A DNA stretch of 30,472 nucleotides from Zygnema cylindricum (Eukaryota > Streptophyta > Zygnematophyceae > Zygnematales > Zygnemataceae), in contig JBBHKE010003515.1 in assembly GCA_037447655.1 (NCBI GenBank), positions 1 through 30,472 on the forward strand, in the 5' to 3' direction. The notes beneath the pieces were generated by a model that ran no database searches, had not been told where the DNA came from, and was given only the letters and a program-made list of their open reading frames with translations. Positions 19,221 through 29,537 of the stretch are shown here, piece after piece. Every line of letters starts with the position of its first letter. Positions within the stretch are counted from its first letter, which is position 1. The translations under genes were made by a program, and so were the position numbers.

Positions 19221-20297
19221 TGCAATTTTGTGTCCTCCATAGGACCACATAATACAGGAAGCCTCTAGATGGTATTTTGCAATTCTGTGTCATCTATTGG
19301 ACCACAGAATACAGGAAGCCTCTAGATAGTATTTAACTAACCCACTTCAAGCCACAACCACTGCTGTCCAAGAAGGCAAAATGATAGTTTGACTACACCC
19401 GTATGCAGCCTGAACTCCTTTGAGTCCGTAGCAAAAAGAATCACAGAAAACGGCCAACCAACCGATAAGTTATGAGACAATAAAAATGCCAATTTGTACA
19501 AACTCTCAAAGAGAGAGGTGACTACCTACCAAAATTTTATTCCCTCAAATAACTTCTATCTACTGAAGTACGGACCAATCAGATTACTGTACTGTACCAA
19601 AAAGTACTACTACCGATGTACCTTTTGTACGGCCTATGTACCACAAGACTATTAAATGGACACGTGTCTGCTTTTCACTCGTCCGTACATTCCTCGGAAT
19701 TCCTATGACCGAATGTCATCTCTCCACGTGGCTCCAGGTCATGCCACGTCACAAAACGCCAAAGCGACCACTCCAAGATTTCGGCGATGATGTGCGCCGT
19801 TGGATTCGCAGTGAGACGCAATCTTAGCCGTTATAAATACTTGCGCGATATTTGTTTCGCTGTCAAAACAAAATGCGTGGTATTCGATTCGAAAAGTGTC
19901 GTACTTTCATAAAACTGTATCTATGCAAGCCGTATACAGTTTTAGTTTAATGAATTTGTTCCTCCTTATAGATATATATATCTATCACATATTATAGCAT
20001 TTAGCATTTGTCCTAGTGTAATAGGATAAAGCGGACCGCTATCGGCCAACTTGATGAACAGAAGGTACCGGGATCAAATCCCGGGTCCGTCAGGTATATT
20101 TTTAGTAGCCAACTAAAAATAATTGCCTGTTGAACTAAAGCAGCCATGGATCAACCACCCTCTCTATCTTTTAGTGACTACAACAAGTATGGGGGCTAGA
20201 GAGAGGAGGTGGAGGCAGGCTGTCCGTCCTTTTTGTTTTCTTTTATACTAACCTATTTAAACTTAGAAAATACTCTAAAAATCTATTATTTTCAACA
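19221..20297 (-). mobile_element. Copia LTR C, shared by units B and C, with duplicated end
   Basis: The LTR proper is 19278-20297. Another 57 bp (19221-19277) repeats its terminal segment, both beginning TGCAATT on the plus strand. Low side: primer-binding site of unit B. High side: polypurine tract of unit C. Box A TAGTGTAATAG (20014-20024) and a perfect T-arm CCGGG-ATCAAAT-CCCGG (20068-20084). TATA reads TACAAAT (19492-19498, minus). Confidence 0.88.
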
Positions 20298-21904
20298 CTC
20301 CCCTTATTTTCTAGTCTAATTTTAATTTTTCTTTCAACCCACATTTTTCCTGACAATATTTTAATTAAGGAGAGGGCACAGGTTTGGTCATCATGTCAGC
20401 CACCATTTCTTCATCAGGTCTATACACAAGATTTAAAATATTATTTTCAACTTTTTCTCTTATAAAACTTAATCTTATGTCCATATGTTTTGCTTTAAAA
20501 TGGTGTTTTTGATTGGCTGCGATTACGATTGCAGCTTGATTATCGCAAAATATTTCATGCACTCCCTCCTTCATATATCCTAGTTCTTGCAACAATGACT
20601 TTACCCACATTAGTTATTTTACCGCAGAACAAGATGCCATATACTCAGCTCCATAGTAGACTGAGCAACCACCTTTTGTTGCTTACTGCTCCAACCGCAA
20701 GCACCTTCCCCAAATACAACACATACCCATAAGTGCATCGTCTCATAGGTGCGTCCCCATAACTGGCATCACTCCAAGTGGTGATATCAGTGTGCTCCCC
20801 TCCCAAATGCAACCATAACTCTTTGGTCCCCACCAGATAACTCATGACTCTCTTGGTTGCCTCCCAATCTCTCTTCATAGAATCATTAAGACTCGTACTG
20901 AGTACTCCAACTGCTCTTGCTATGTCCGGCCTGGTACAGTTCATAAAGTAGATAAAACTTCCTACGACCTGTCTATAACGGATAGATTTCATAAACTCTC
21001 TCTCCTCTGGACTCATCTGATCGTCTAAGATCATCACTCCTCCTTCTACACTTGCATCACTTATTTTTCTCAAGTCCATGGGAGTGGTACAACTGTTAGC
21101 ATTTTCCATATGGAATTTCTCAAGCATATTACCTATTGCTTCTTTCTGAGTAAGTCTGATAATCTTCTTCTCCCTATCTCTCTCCATTTGGATCCCGAAA
21201 ATATATTTTGCCTCCCCAAAATCTTTCATATCAAATCTCCCCCTAAGATCTTTCTTTAGCTTATTGATCTTCTCCAAAGACTTACTCAACACAAGCAGAT
21301 CATCCATTTAAATTGCAATAAAAATGACACCATTCTCATCTTCAAACATATAGATAGAATGGTCACAGCTGATCTGGATATATCCCAGATCAGTGAGAAA
21401 CTCATCTAGTTTCTTATTCCAATGTCGGGGAGCCTGTTTCAGTCCATATAAGGATTTTATGAGCCTGCAGACTTTGCTCTCTTCTCCTTCTTCCATGAAC
21501 CCCTCGAGTTGCCTCATGAAAATTTCTTCCTCTAACTCACCATTAAGAAAAGTTGTCTTAATGTCCATCTGGTAGATTTCCATGTCTTCCGCTACTGCCA
21601 GACTGAGGAGAATCCTTATTGAGGGGAACCGAGCAACTGGAGCAAATGTCTCCTCATAGTCAATCCCCTCTTTTTGCGTTTACCCCTTTGCTACCAATCG
21701 AGCCTTATATCTCTCAATGGTATTATTTGGGTTCAGTTTTAGTTTATATGCCCATTTACACCCAATAGATTTTCTGTCTGGAGGACAATCCGCTAATTCC
21801 CAAGTATTTGCTTCCATGATAGAAGCCATCTCATCATTTATGGCTCTAATCCATCTTTCTTCCTCTAGTCTATTCACTGCCTCCGAGTAAGACTAATGCT
21901 CATC
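20298..21904 (-). pseudogene. Copia unit C pol, truncated: RT and RNase H
   Basis: Minus strand. Starts (truncated) near 21904 and reads RWIRAINDEMASIMEANTWE, CKWAYKLKLNPNN, DIKTTFLNGELEEEIF, SLYGLKQAPRHWNKKL. The catalytic motif is damaged: the Tyr codon is TAA (21308-21310), followed by MDD. The RT frameshift of A and B is absent (EAKYIFGIQMERD is in frame). RNase H: TWSDASYGDAPMRRCTYGYV, then frameshifts around 20640, then EIFCDNQAAIVIAANQKHHF. Gag, protease and integrase are missing because solo LTR S1 begins at 21905. Confidence 0.9.
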
Positions 21905-22061
21905 TGGGTGAGATAGTGTTGAAAAGAGGTAATTAATAGTTCACTTCCCTATTTTAGTTTTGCTTTAAAGAAAGAGAGTGAGGATCAGAGGCGCGCCATG
22001 GCTGCCGCCATATTTAGAAAGTGGCAGTTTTTGAAGTAAAGGGTAATTTACTAAGATGATA

Positions 22062-22125
22062 GTCTAGATTTGAACCTGCGACCTCTAGACTCCCTATAGC
22101 CTGACGCCTTAACCATTAAGGCGTT
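22062..22125 (-). other. tRNA-like module, antisense inside LTR S1
   Basis: On the minus strand: box A TGGTTAAGGCG (22105-22115) and box B GGTTCAAATCT (22066-22076), 28 bases apart, as in a Leu/Ser-type tRNA. The T-arm and acceptor do not close, so it is a decayed tRNA-derived module. It occupies about the same LTR position and orientation as the module in LTRs A-C. Confidence 0.55.
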
Positions 22126-22570
22126 ACGAAACGATACACGAGACGGGTTTCATAAATATATAAAGATTCACGCTAAAGCTAATTAACAACAGACTAACCT
22201 AAAGGAGCAATTTCTGCATGTACGCCAATCTGAACCGTGTAAAATATGTTTTGATCGGACGGCCGACATTATAGCCGCCACACGAAGTGAGCTTTTGGCG
22301 GCTTACGAAGATAGCGTCACGCGGTGCCACGTGGCGCCACATTATTTGATACCGGAGAAGATGGGAGGAGGAACCATGGCTTCCGATTTGACAGGTGTCA
22401 CCTTGTAGACCTTGTCATACAATGGTCGTACAATAAGTACATCGCCCATTGTACCTTCTTGTACTATATAGTATTTCTATTGGACTAGGGTTTAGTAGTA
22501 GGTAGTCGTGAGTAGGCAGACCGAAACTTAGTAATATTTAGGTACCTCTCTCTCTAAGAGAGCTTGTAAC

Positions 22571-22577
22571 TATAAAG
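22571..22577 (+). promoter_or_regulatory. TATA box of LTR S1
   Basis: TATAAAG, followed by a hairpin GGTCA-TCTT-TGACC and preceded by a CTCTCT/AGAGAG inverted repeat, as in L0. Confidence 0.55.
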
Positions 22578-22800
22578 GTCATCTTTGACCAGCCATAACT
22601 TACTGCTCAGGTGAGCAAATTCAATGATTCTTTTTGCGTTTGACTCAGGGGAGTCTTGTCCTCACAGGGGTGAAAGTGGTCATAATATTTGTGTTCCTGG
22701 GTGGCGCTTATTCAGCGGGAAAGTAGAAGGGGCAAATATTATCCTAGAGGCTTCACATAGGCTGCTCATTCTATGGGTCAATAGAGACCACAGAATTTCA

Positions 22801-25800
22801 GTTAGCTCTGCTTCGGACCAGTATCGAAACTTTTACCCCAAGCCAATGCCATCTAGAGGCCTCTGACAAGTCTTAGGCCATATTGAATCGGTAAGCTCTG
22901 CATCGGACTCGTTCGGAAGCGTTTACCTCAAGCTTACACCACCTCGGAGGCATTTGCCAAGTCTTAGACCATACCGAAGTGGTAAGCTCTGCTATGGTCC
23001 GGTATCCAAGCGTTTACCTCAAGCTTACGCCACCTCAGAGGCCTTTGCCAAGTCTTAGGCCATACGGAAGTGGTAAGCTCTGCTTCGGACCGGTATCAAA
23101 GCGTTTACCCCAAGCCAATGCCACCTCGGAGGCCTCTGCCAAGTCTTAGGCCTATTGAAGTGGTAAGCTCTGCTTCGGACCGGTTCGGAAGCGTTTACCC
23201 CAACTTAGGCCACCTCAGAGGCCTTTGCCAAGTCTTAGGCCATATCGAAGTGGTAAGCTCTTCTTCAGACCGGTATCGTAGCGTTTAACTCAAGCTTACG
23301 CCGCCTTAGAAGCCTTTGCCAAGTCTTAGGTTATACCGAAGTGTTAAGCTCTGCTTTATACCGTTATTAAAGTGTTTACCCCGAGCAAATGCCACCTCGG
23401 AGGCCTGTGCCAAGTCTTAGGCCATATTTAAGTGGTAAGCTCTGCTTCGACCAGTTCGGAAGCGTTTACTCCATGCTTACGCCACCTCGGAGGCCTTTGC
23501 CAAGTCTTAGGCCATACCGAAGTGGTAAGCTATGCTTCGGACAGGTATCGAAGCGTTAACCCCAAGCTTACGCCACCTCGGAGGCCTTTGCCAAGTCTTA
23601 GGCCATACCGAAGTGGTAAGCTCTGCTTCGGACCAGTATTGAAGCATTTACCCTAAGCTTACGCCACTTCGGAGGCCAGTGCCAATTCTTAGGCCATACC
23701 GAAGTGGTAAGCTCTGCGTCGGACCGGTATTGAAGTGTTTACCTCAAGCTTACGCCACCTTTGAGGCCTTTGCCAAGTCTTAGGCCATACCGAAGTGGTA
23801 AGCTTTGCTTTAGACCGTTATCAAAGCGTTAACCCCAAGCCAATGCCACCTCGGAGGCCACTGCCAAGTCTTAGGCCATACTGAAGTGGTAAGCTCTACT
23901 TCGTACTTGTTCGGAATCGTTTACCCCAAGCTTACGCCACCTCAAAGGCCTTCGCTAAGTCTTATGCCACATCGAAGAGGTAAGCTCTACTTTGGACCAG
24001 AATCAAAGCATTTACCCCAAGCTTACGCCACCTCGTAGGGCTTTGCCGAGTCTTAGGCCATAAATCATTGGTAAGCTCTGCTTCGGACCGGTATCGAAGC
24101 GTTTACCCCAAGCCAATGACACCTCGGAGGCCTCTGCCAAGTCTTAGGCCATACCAAAGTGGTAAGCTCAGCTTCGGACCGGTTCGGAAGCGTTTACCCC
24201 AAGCTTACTACCTCGGAAAGCTTTGCCAAGTCTTAGGCCATAACGAAGTGGTAAGCTCTGCTTCAGACCGGTATCGAAGCGTTAACCCTATGCCAATGCC
24301 ACCTTGGAGGCCTTTGCCAAACCTTAGGCCATTCCGAAGTGGTAAGCTCTCCTTCGGACCAGTATCAAAGCGTTTACCCCAAGCTTAGGCCACCTCGGAG
24401 GCTTTCGCCAAGTCTTAGGCCACACCGAAGTGGTAGGCTCAGCTTTGGACCAGTATCAAAGCGTTTACCCCAAGATTACGCCACCTTGGAGGCCTATGCC
24501 AAGTCTTAGGCCATACCGAAGTTGTAAGCTCTTCTTCGAACTAGTATCGACGAATTTACCCCAAGCTTACGCCACCTCGGAGGCCTTTGCCAAGTCTTAG
24601 GCCACACTGAAGTGGTAAGCTCTGCTTCGGACCGGTTCGGAAGCATTAACCCCATGCTTACGCCACCTCGGAGGCCTTTGCCAAGTCTTAGGCCATACCG
24701 AAGTGGTAAGCTCTGCTTCAAACCGGTATCGAAGCGTTTACCCCAAGCTAATGACACCTCGGAGGCCTCGGCCAAGTCTTAGGCCATACCGAAGTGGTAA
24801 GCTCTACTTCGGACTGGTATCGAATAATTTACCCCAAGCTTACGCCACCTCGGAGGCCTTTGCAAAGTCTTAGGCCACACCGAAGTGGTAAGCTGTGCTT
24901 CAAACTGGTATCGAAGCGTTTACCCCAAGCCAATGACACCTCCGAGGCCTCGGCCAAGTCTTAGGCCATACTGAAGTGGTAAGCTCTGCTTCGGACTAGT
25001 ATCGAATAATTTACCCCAAGCTTACGCCACCTCGGAGGCCTTTGCAAAGTCTTAGGCCACACCGAAGTGGTAAGCACTGCTTCGGACCGGTTCGGAAGCG
25101 TTTACTCCATGCTTACGCCACCTCGGAGGCCTTTGCCAAGTCTTATGCCATACCGAAGTGGTAAGCTCTGCTTCGGACCGGTATCGAAGCATTTACCCCA
25201 AGCTTACGCCACCTCGGAGGCCTTTGCCAAGTCTTAGGCCATACCGAAGTGGTAAGCTCTGCTTCGGACCAGTATTGAAGCATTTACCCTAAGCTTACGC
25301 CACCTCGGATGCCAGTGCCAATTCTTAGGCCATACCGAAGTGGTAAGCTTTGGTCGGACCGGTATCAAAGCGTTTACCTCAAGCTTACGCCACCTTAGAG
25401 GCCTTTGCCAAGTCTTAGGCCATACCGAAGTGGTAAGCTCTGCTTTAGACCGTTATCAAAGTGTTAACCCCAAGCCAATGCCACCTCGGAGGCCACTGCC
25501 AATTCTTAGGCCATACTGCAGTGGTTAGCTCTGCTTTGGACTTGTTCGGAATCGTTTACCCCAAGCTTACGCCACCTCAGAGGCCTTCGCTAAGTTTTAG
25601 GCCACATCGAAGAGGTAAGCTCTACTTCGGACCAGAATAGAAGCATTTACCCCAAGCTTACGCCACCTCGGAGGCCTATGCCAAGTCTTAGGCCATACCG
25701 AAGTGGTAAGCTCTTCTTCAGACTAGTATCGAAGAATTTACCCCAAGCTTACGCCACCTCGGAGGCCTTTGCCAAGTCTTAGGCCACACTGAAGTGGTAA

Positions 25801-26459
25801 GCTCTGCTTCGGACCGGTTCGGAAGCATTTATCCCATGCTTAAGCCACCTCGGAGGCCTTTGCCAAGTCTTAGGCCATACCGAAGTGGTAAGCTTTGCTT
25901 GGACCGGTATCGAAGCGTTTACCCTAAGCTTACGCCACCTCGGAGGCCTTTGCCAAGTCTTAGGCCATACCGAAGTGGTAAGCTCTGCTTCAGACCGGTA
26001 TCGAAGCGTTTACCCCAAGCCAATGACACCTCGGAGGCCTCGGCCAAGTCTTAGGCCATACCGAAGTGGTAAGCTCTGCTTCGGACTGGTATCGAAGAAT
26101 TTACCCCAAGCTTATGCCACCTCGGAGGCCTTTGCCAAGTCTTAGGCCACACCGAAGTGGTAAGCTTTGCTTCGGACCGGTTCGGAAGCGTTTACTCCAA
26201 GCCAATGCCACCTCGGAGGCCTCTTCCAAGTCTTAGGCTATAACGAAGTTGTAAGCTCTACTTCATACCGGTTTGGAAGCGTTTACCCCAAGCTTACGCC
26301 ACCTCGGAGGCCTACGCCAAGTCTTAGGCCATACCGAAGTGGTAAGCTCCGCTTCGGACTAGTTCGAGAGTGTTTATTCCAAGCCTATGCTACCTCGAAG
26401 GCCTTTGGTAAGTCTAAGGCTATACCGAAGTGGTAAGCTCTGCTTCGGACCGCTTCCAA
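22801..26459. repeat. 91-bp satellite array, about 40 units
   Basis: Monomers begin GGTAAGCTCTGCTTCGG and end TTAGGCCATACCGAAGT, 91 bp. Each has nested inverted repeats (GGTAA with TTACC; GCTTC with GAAGC). Variant types: centre GGTATCGAAGCG or GGTTCGGAAGCG; middle AAGCTTACGCC or AAGCCAATGCC. Blocks are duplicated: 23631-24010 with 25267-25645 (18 units apart), 24490-24740 with 25672-25925 (13 units), 24800-24890 with 24982-25072 (2 units). The frame advances one base per unit, so long open frames here are by-products. The first unit abuts LTR S1. Confidence 0.93.
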
Positions 26460-27320
26460 GTCAACTCCAACATAATGCCACTTTGGAGAGTGTTGAGCCC
26501 TCGGCCATGCCGAAGTGGGAAAACGTTCCGTCAAAGTTGTCTCACTTTTGGCTTCAGAACAGTCAGCGATGACTTGTGCTCGCCTGTAGGTTGAAACAAA
26601 TTAGGCATATTTGAAACAACCCTAATCTCAAACTTTGCTCAATTTCAGGAATGATATGAGGGCACTCTGTGATTAGAGCAAAGAGTGAAGGTGGTAAGCT
26701 TTGCTTTGGACCGGTTCCGAAGCGTTTACCCCAAGCTTATGCCATCTTGGAGGCCTTTGCCAAGATTTAGGCCATGCCGAAGTGTCAAACCTTTTGTCAA
26801 AGTTGTCTCACTTTTTACTTTTGGCTTGAGAACAGTCAATGATGACTTGTGCTCGTCTATAGGTTGAAACAACTTAGGCATTTTTGACACAGCCCTAATC
26901 TCAAACTTTTGCCCTAATCTCAAAAATGAGATTCGGGCAAATAGTGAAAGCGGTAAGCTTCGCTTTAAACCATTTCCGAAGCGTTTACCTCGAGCTTTCA
27001 CCATTTTGAAGGCCTTTGCAAAGACTAAGGCCATTCCGAAGAGGTAAGTTTTGCTTTGGACAGGTGGAAAGGAGGATGTAGACCCTTCGACAATGTCGAA
27101 GTGCAAACTTTTCTTCAAACTTGTTTTACTTTTGGCTTGACAACTATCAGCCTCATCATTGGTTCGAGGAAGATTTGTTCTCGCCTTTAGCTTGAAACAG
27201 ATTAGTCATTTATGAAACAACCCTAATCCTAGACTTTTGCCCTAATCTCAGAAATGAGATTAGGGCAAAAAGTGAAAGCGGTAGGCTTTGTTTTGGACAG
27301 TATTCGAAGCGATTACCCAA
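26460..27320. repeat. Composite repeat: satellite monomer plus spacer, about 3 copies
   Basis: Diverged monomers (about 26690-26790, 26945-27050, 27275-27320) alternate with a spacer of roughly 170-200 bp. The spacer carries GTTGTCTCACTTTTGGCTT, GATGACTTGTGCTCG, AGGTTGAAACAA and ACCCTAATC. It ends in a hairpin: TTTTGCCCTAATCTCA (27235-27250), loop GAAA, exact complement (27255-27270). The middle copy (26908-26941) has one mismatch and the first is decayed. Confidence 0.8.
27235..27270. other. 16-bp perfect stem with GAAA loop
   Basis: Arms TTTTGCCCTAATCTCA and its reverse complement around GAAA. This is the best preserved of three copies in the composite repeat. Confidence 0.8.
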
Positions 27321-27433
27321 AAATTATGACATGCTGACCAAATCATAGGCTGTTTACTGAACCGTTTCATTTTATGATAATGTGCTATGTAGAAAAAATA
27401 AAAATTGTCTTAGTCCACATGAAAAATTAAGAC
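27321..27433. other. No feature seen
   Basis: AT-rich, no coding frame or repeat recognised. Confidence 0.5.
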
Positions 27434-27600
27434 TTTTGCAACTCAGTTGGAATTCTGTCTATTGTATGGTACCATCCCATCACCTATAAACATGTAGATG
27501 GTGCATGCGAGTTTGAATCTTCAAATAGACGCGAAAAACAATGTGTATGTATGAATTTGGGTGAAATGCAATGATATAGATATCATTGCCTTTTGGAAAC
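27434..27600 (+). mobile_element. tRNA-derived SINE-like element
   Basis: Box A-like TTGCAACTCAGTTGG (27436-27450) and box B-like AGTTTGAATCT (27510-27520), then TCAAATAGACGCG and a GT-rich body. It resembles plant tRNA-derived SINEs in layout. The 3' end and target-site duplications were not found, so the end is approximate. Confidence 0.5.
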
Positions 27601-27665
27601 TGACTGCCTGTAGGTCTAAGTGATATAGTAGCAGACTGCCCGTAGGTGTAAGCGGTGTAGAAATC
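27598..27665. repeat. Imperfect 33-bp tandem duplication
   Basis: Two copies of GACTGCCYGTAGGTSTAAG followed by GTRTAG, starting about 27602 and 27635. Confidence 0.65.
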
Positions 27666-27927
27666 CGTCACACTCTCTCCCCCCTCCACGTTCCATTCTT
27701 TTAGCCTACTAACCGCCCTCTTTTTACTATCTTCTATCTCTCGTTGTTATTCTTTTTGCAGGTGAAATTCGCAACCGATCATGTGAAACAAGCCAACTTT
27801 TAGATTGAAAATCGTGGTAAACCCGAGATAGGAAAAAACAGGTAGTAAAATAATTTAGAAAATAGTTAAATCATAGATTTAGTAAGAAGAAGATTTAGGG
27901 GAAATAGTTATAAACAACTATAAAGTT
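27666..27927. other. Non-coding upstream of the split pseudogene
   Basis: CT-rich then purine/AT-rich. TTCTTTTTGCAGGTGAAATTC (27749-27769) resembles a 3' splice site (pyrimidine run, CAG). No TATA box stands out. Confidence 0.35.
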
Positions 27928-28371
27928 ATGCCGTTAAAAACCACCCTCCCGATTAAAGAAGATTTTATCAAAAGGGTGTTGGCCCGAATGAATCTATGTT
28001 TGTAATACGAAGACGCTGTCTATGTCGTGTCGGAAGAAATAATGAAGTCAAACCTTGATCTCTACGTCGACGAATTATCGGAAGAATATACCACTAAAGT
28101 GATTAGTAAACTAAGAGTGAAATACCCTAAAGAAAAGAGGGAGAGAAAAAAAGAAAGAGGAAATGAGGGAGGAAGTGAAGAGAGAGGGGAGAACGCGAGT
28201 GACATACCAAATATGGAAGGTAACTCGCGTCACACTAATGCAACTCACGACATTCCTCCCGCCACGAACAGTACCACCGCTACCGAGCCCGAAGTTGAAG
28301 AGGTAAATAACACGTCGCGTGAAAGAGAAAGAACGAGAGAAGTACCCCACATAAATATTCAAAGGACAACA
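27928..28371 (+). pseudogene. Unrecognised gene, 5' part before LTR insertion
   Basis: Frame from ATG 27928 (MPLKTTLPIKEDFIKRV) has a TAA at 28003 and then stays open to 28371. Visible parts: a helical, acidic N-terminal segment (SEEIMKSNLDLYVDELSEE), a very basic/acidic low-complexity run (about 28130-28195), and a Ser/Thr/Glu-rich linker. A simple-sequence Lys/Arg/Glu linker is common in nuclear or nucleic-acid-binding proteins, but no family is recognised. The frame ends in the last codon before the TG of solo LTR S2. It could be a host gene, a DNA transposon protein or an old viral copy; the sequence alone does not decide. Confidence 0.6.
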
Positions 28372-29537
28372 TGTTGATATTTGAGTATTTTCTAGGTCTG
28401 TATTATAATAGGAAAAAGGTAGAGGCGGTCTACCTCTAACTCCCTTCACCAAGCCCCCACACTTGTTGTAGTCACTGGAGGCATGGTAGGGTGATAGATC
28501 CATGGCTACCTAAAGCTTTATAGTAGACAGGTAGCAGAAAAAAATAGATGGGTTTACCAAAAGTATTGACGGGCCCATGAATTGATCCTTAAACCTGCCA
28601 TCCGTCAATATAGCCGTTAGTTTTGTCCGTTTACTCTAGGACTAGTGCTAGGACATATAGGGTTTGATAATTATATAAATATGTACGCGTAGACGAATTC
28701 ATTTAACGGCGCGAATAGATTCTTAGTAAATAGAAACAGTTTAGAGTAGTACGGTTTACGCGAAACTAATACCGCGCATTTATTTCGACGGCGAAACAAT
28801 GTCGCGCACATATTTTCGACAGGTAAGATTGAATGTCGGAATTAATCGACGTCCGTGGTGCCAGCCGAGATTTTGGAATGGCTGCCTTGGCGTTTTCTGG
28901 CGCTGCCACTCCGGATGACACGTTGAAATGCGCTGGAGGATTGCGGAATCTCCGGAGCGCAAGATAAAAGGTTTGGATGTGACATTTGTCACTTGTATGG
29001 TACTGTCGTACAGTTGTCATACAGAAAGTACTCCGGCGCTGTACTTTTATGCACGGTACAGTCTTGTGATAAGCGCCGTACTTCAGTAGAATGGGATTTA
29101 GAGAGGGACTAGGACTTAGAATATTTCTTGTAGGTAGCTGACTCTCCCAGAGAGCACTTTGTATAAATGGCAAACTTTGGCCAGCCATAACAATCAACTC
29201 AGTTGACCAATTTCACTGATTCTTGTTGTTGCGGACTCAAGGGAGTCCATGCTACACAGGGGTGAAGTCGGTCAGAGTCTTCGCCTGCCTAGGTGGCTGC
29301 ATTTCTAAAGGAAATTCAAAGTGGGTGACTGTGTCCAAATCTCATATTCTAACTTTGCATTCAGTGGTGGAACTGAGCACACAGAAAGTGTTATTTCACA
29401 AGGGTGAAGCTATATTGATCTTCTGATTGTCAAGGGGTCAGTCTTTTGGGTTTATATCAAGTTGGAGTCGGCACTATCTAGATGAGCTACTTTTGGACCT
29501 GCGAATTTTGTGTGGCAATGGAGCCCATAGAATTTCA
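28372..29537 (+). mobile_element. Diverged copia solo LTR (S2) inside the gene
   Basis: Starts TGTTGATATTTG and ends TAGAATTTCA, 1166 bp. It keeps the U3 hairpin with the invariant loop (28461-28476), a decayed antisense tRNA-like region (about 28570-28655), TATAAAT (29162-29168), GGACTC-AAGG-GAGTCC (29233-29248) and the terminal hairpin (29505-29533). Flanks CAACA (28367-28371) and CTACA (29538-29542) match at 4 of 5 bases, as expected of an aged 5-bp target-site duplication. There is no primer-binding site or polypurine tract, so it is a solo LTR. Confidence 0.85.
29162..29168 (+). promoter_or_regulatory. TATA box of LTR S2
   Basis: TATAAAT after a CTCTCCC/AGAGAG-type inverted repeat, in the same relative position as in L0 and S1. 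Confidence 0.6.

Larger units (their letters stand above)
21905..22800 (+). mobile_element. Diverged copia solo LTR (S1)
   Basis: Starts TGTTGAAAAGAGG and ends CAGAATTTCA, 896 bp. It aligns with the main-array LTR in its last 300 bp or so: TATAAAG (22571-22577), hairpin GACTC-AGGG-GAGTC (22642-22655), CTAGAGGCTTC, terminal hairpin (22768-22796). It has its own antisense tRNA-like module (22066-22115). No primer-binding site or polypurine tract flanks it. Flanking GATAG (21900-21904) and GTTAG (22801-22805) match at 4 of 5 bases, but left is copia pol and right is satellite. Confidence 0.8.

Noticed and set aside
22801-26459. CRISPR-like regular repeat spacing
   Set aside because: Whole 91-bp units repeat without unique spacers, in a plant context. 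It is a satellite.
23070-26572. Many open frames of 60-106 codons with VVSSASDRYRSV-type repeats
   Set aside because: They are translations of the 91-bp satellite. The unit is 1 base longer than 30 codons, so the same peptides appear in rotation in all frames.
21905-29537. S1 and S2 as the two LTRs of one 7.6-kb element with the satellite inside
   Set aside because: The two LTRs are strongly diverged, S1 has no primer-binding site after it, S2 has no polypurine tract before it, and S2 has its own target-site duplication in a gene.
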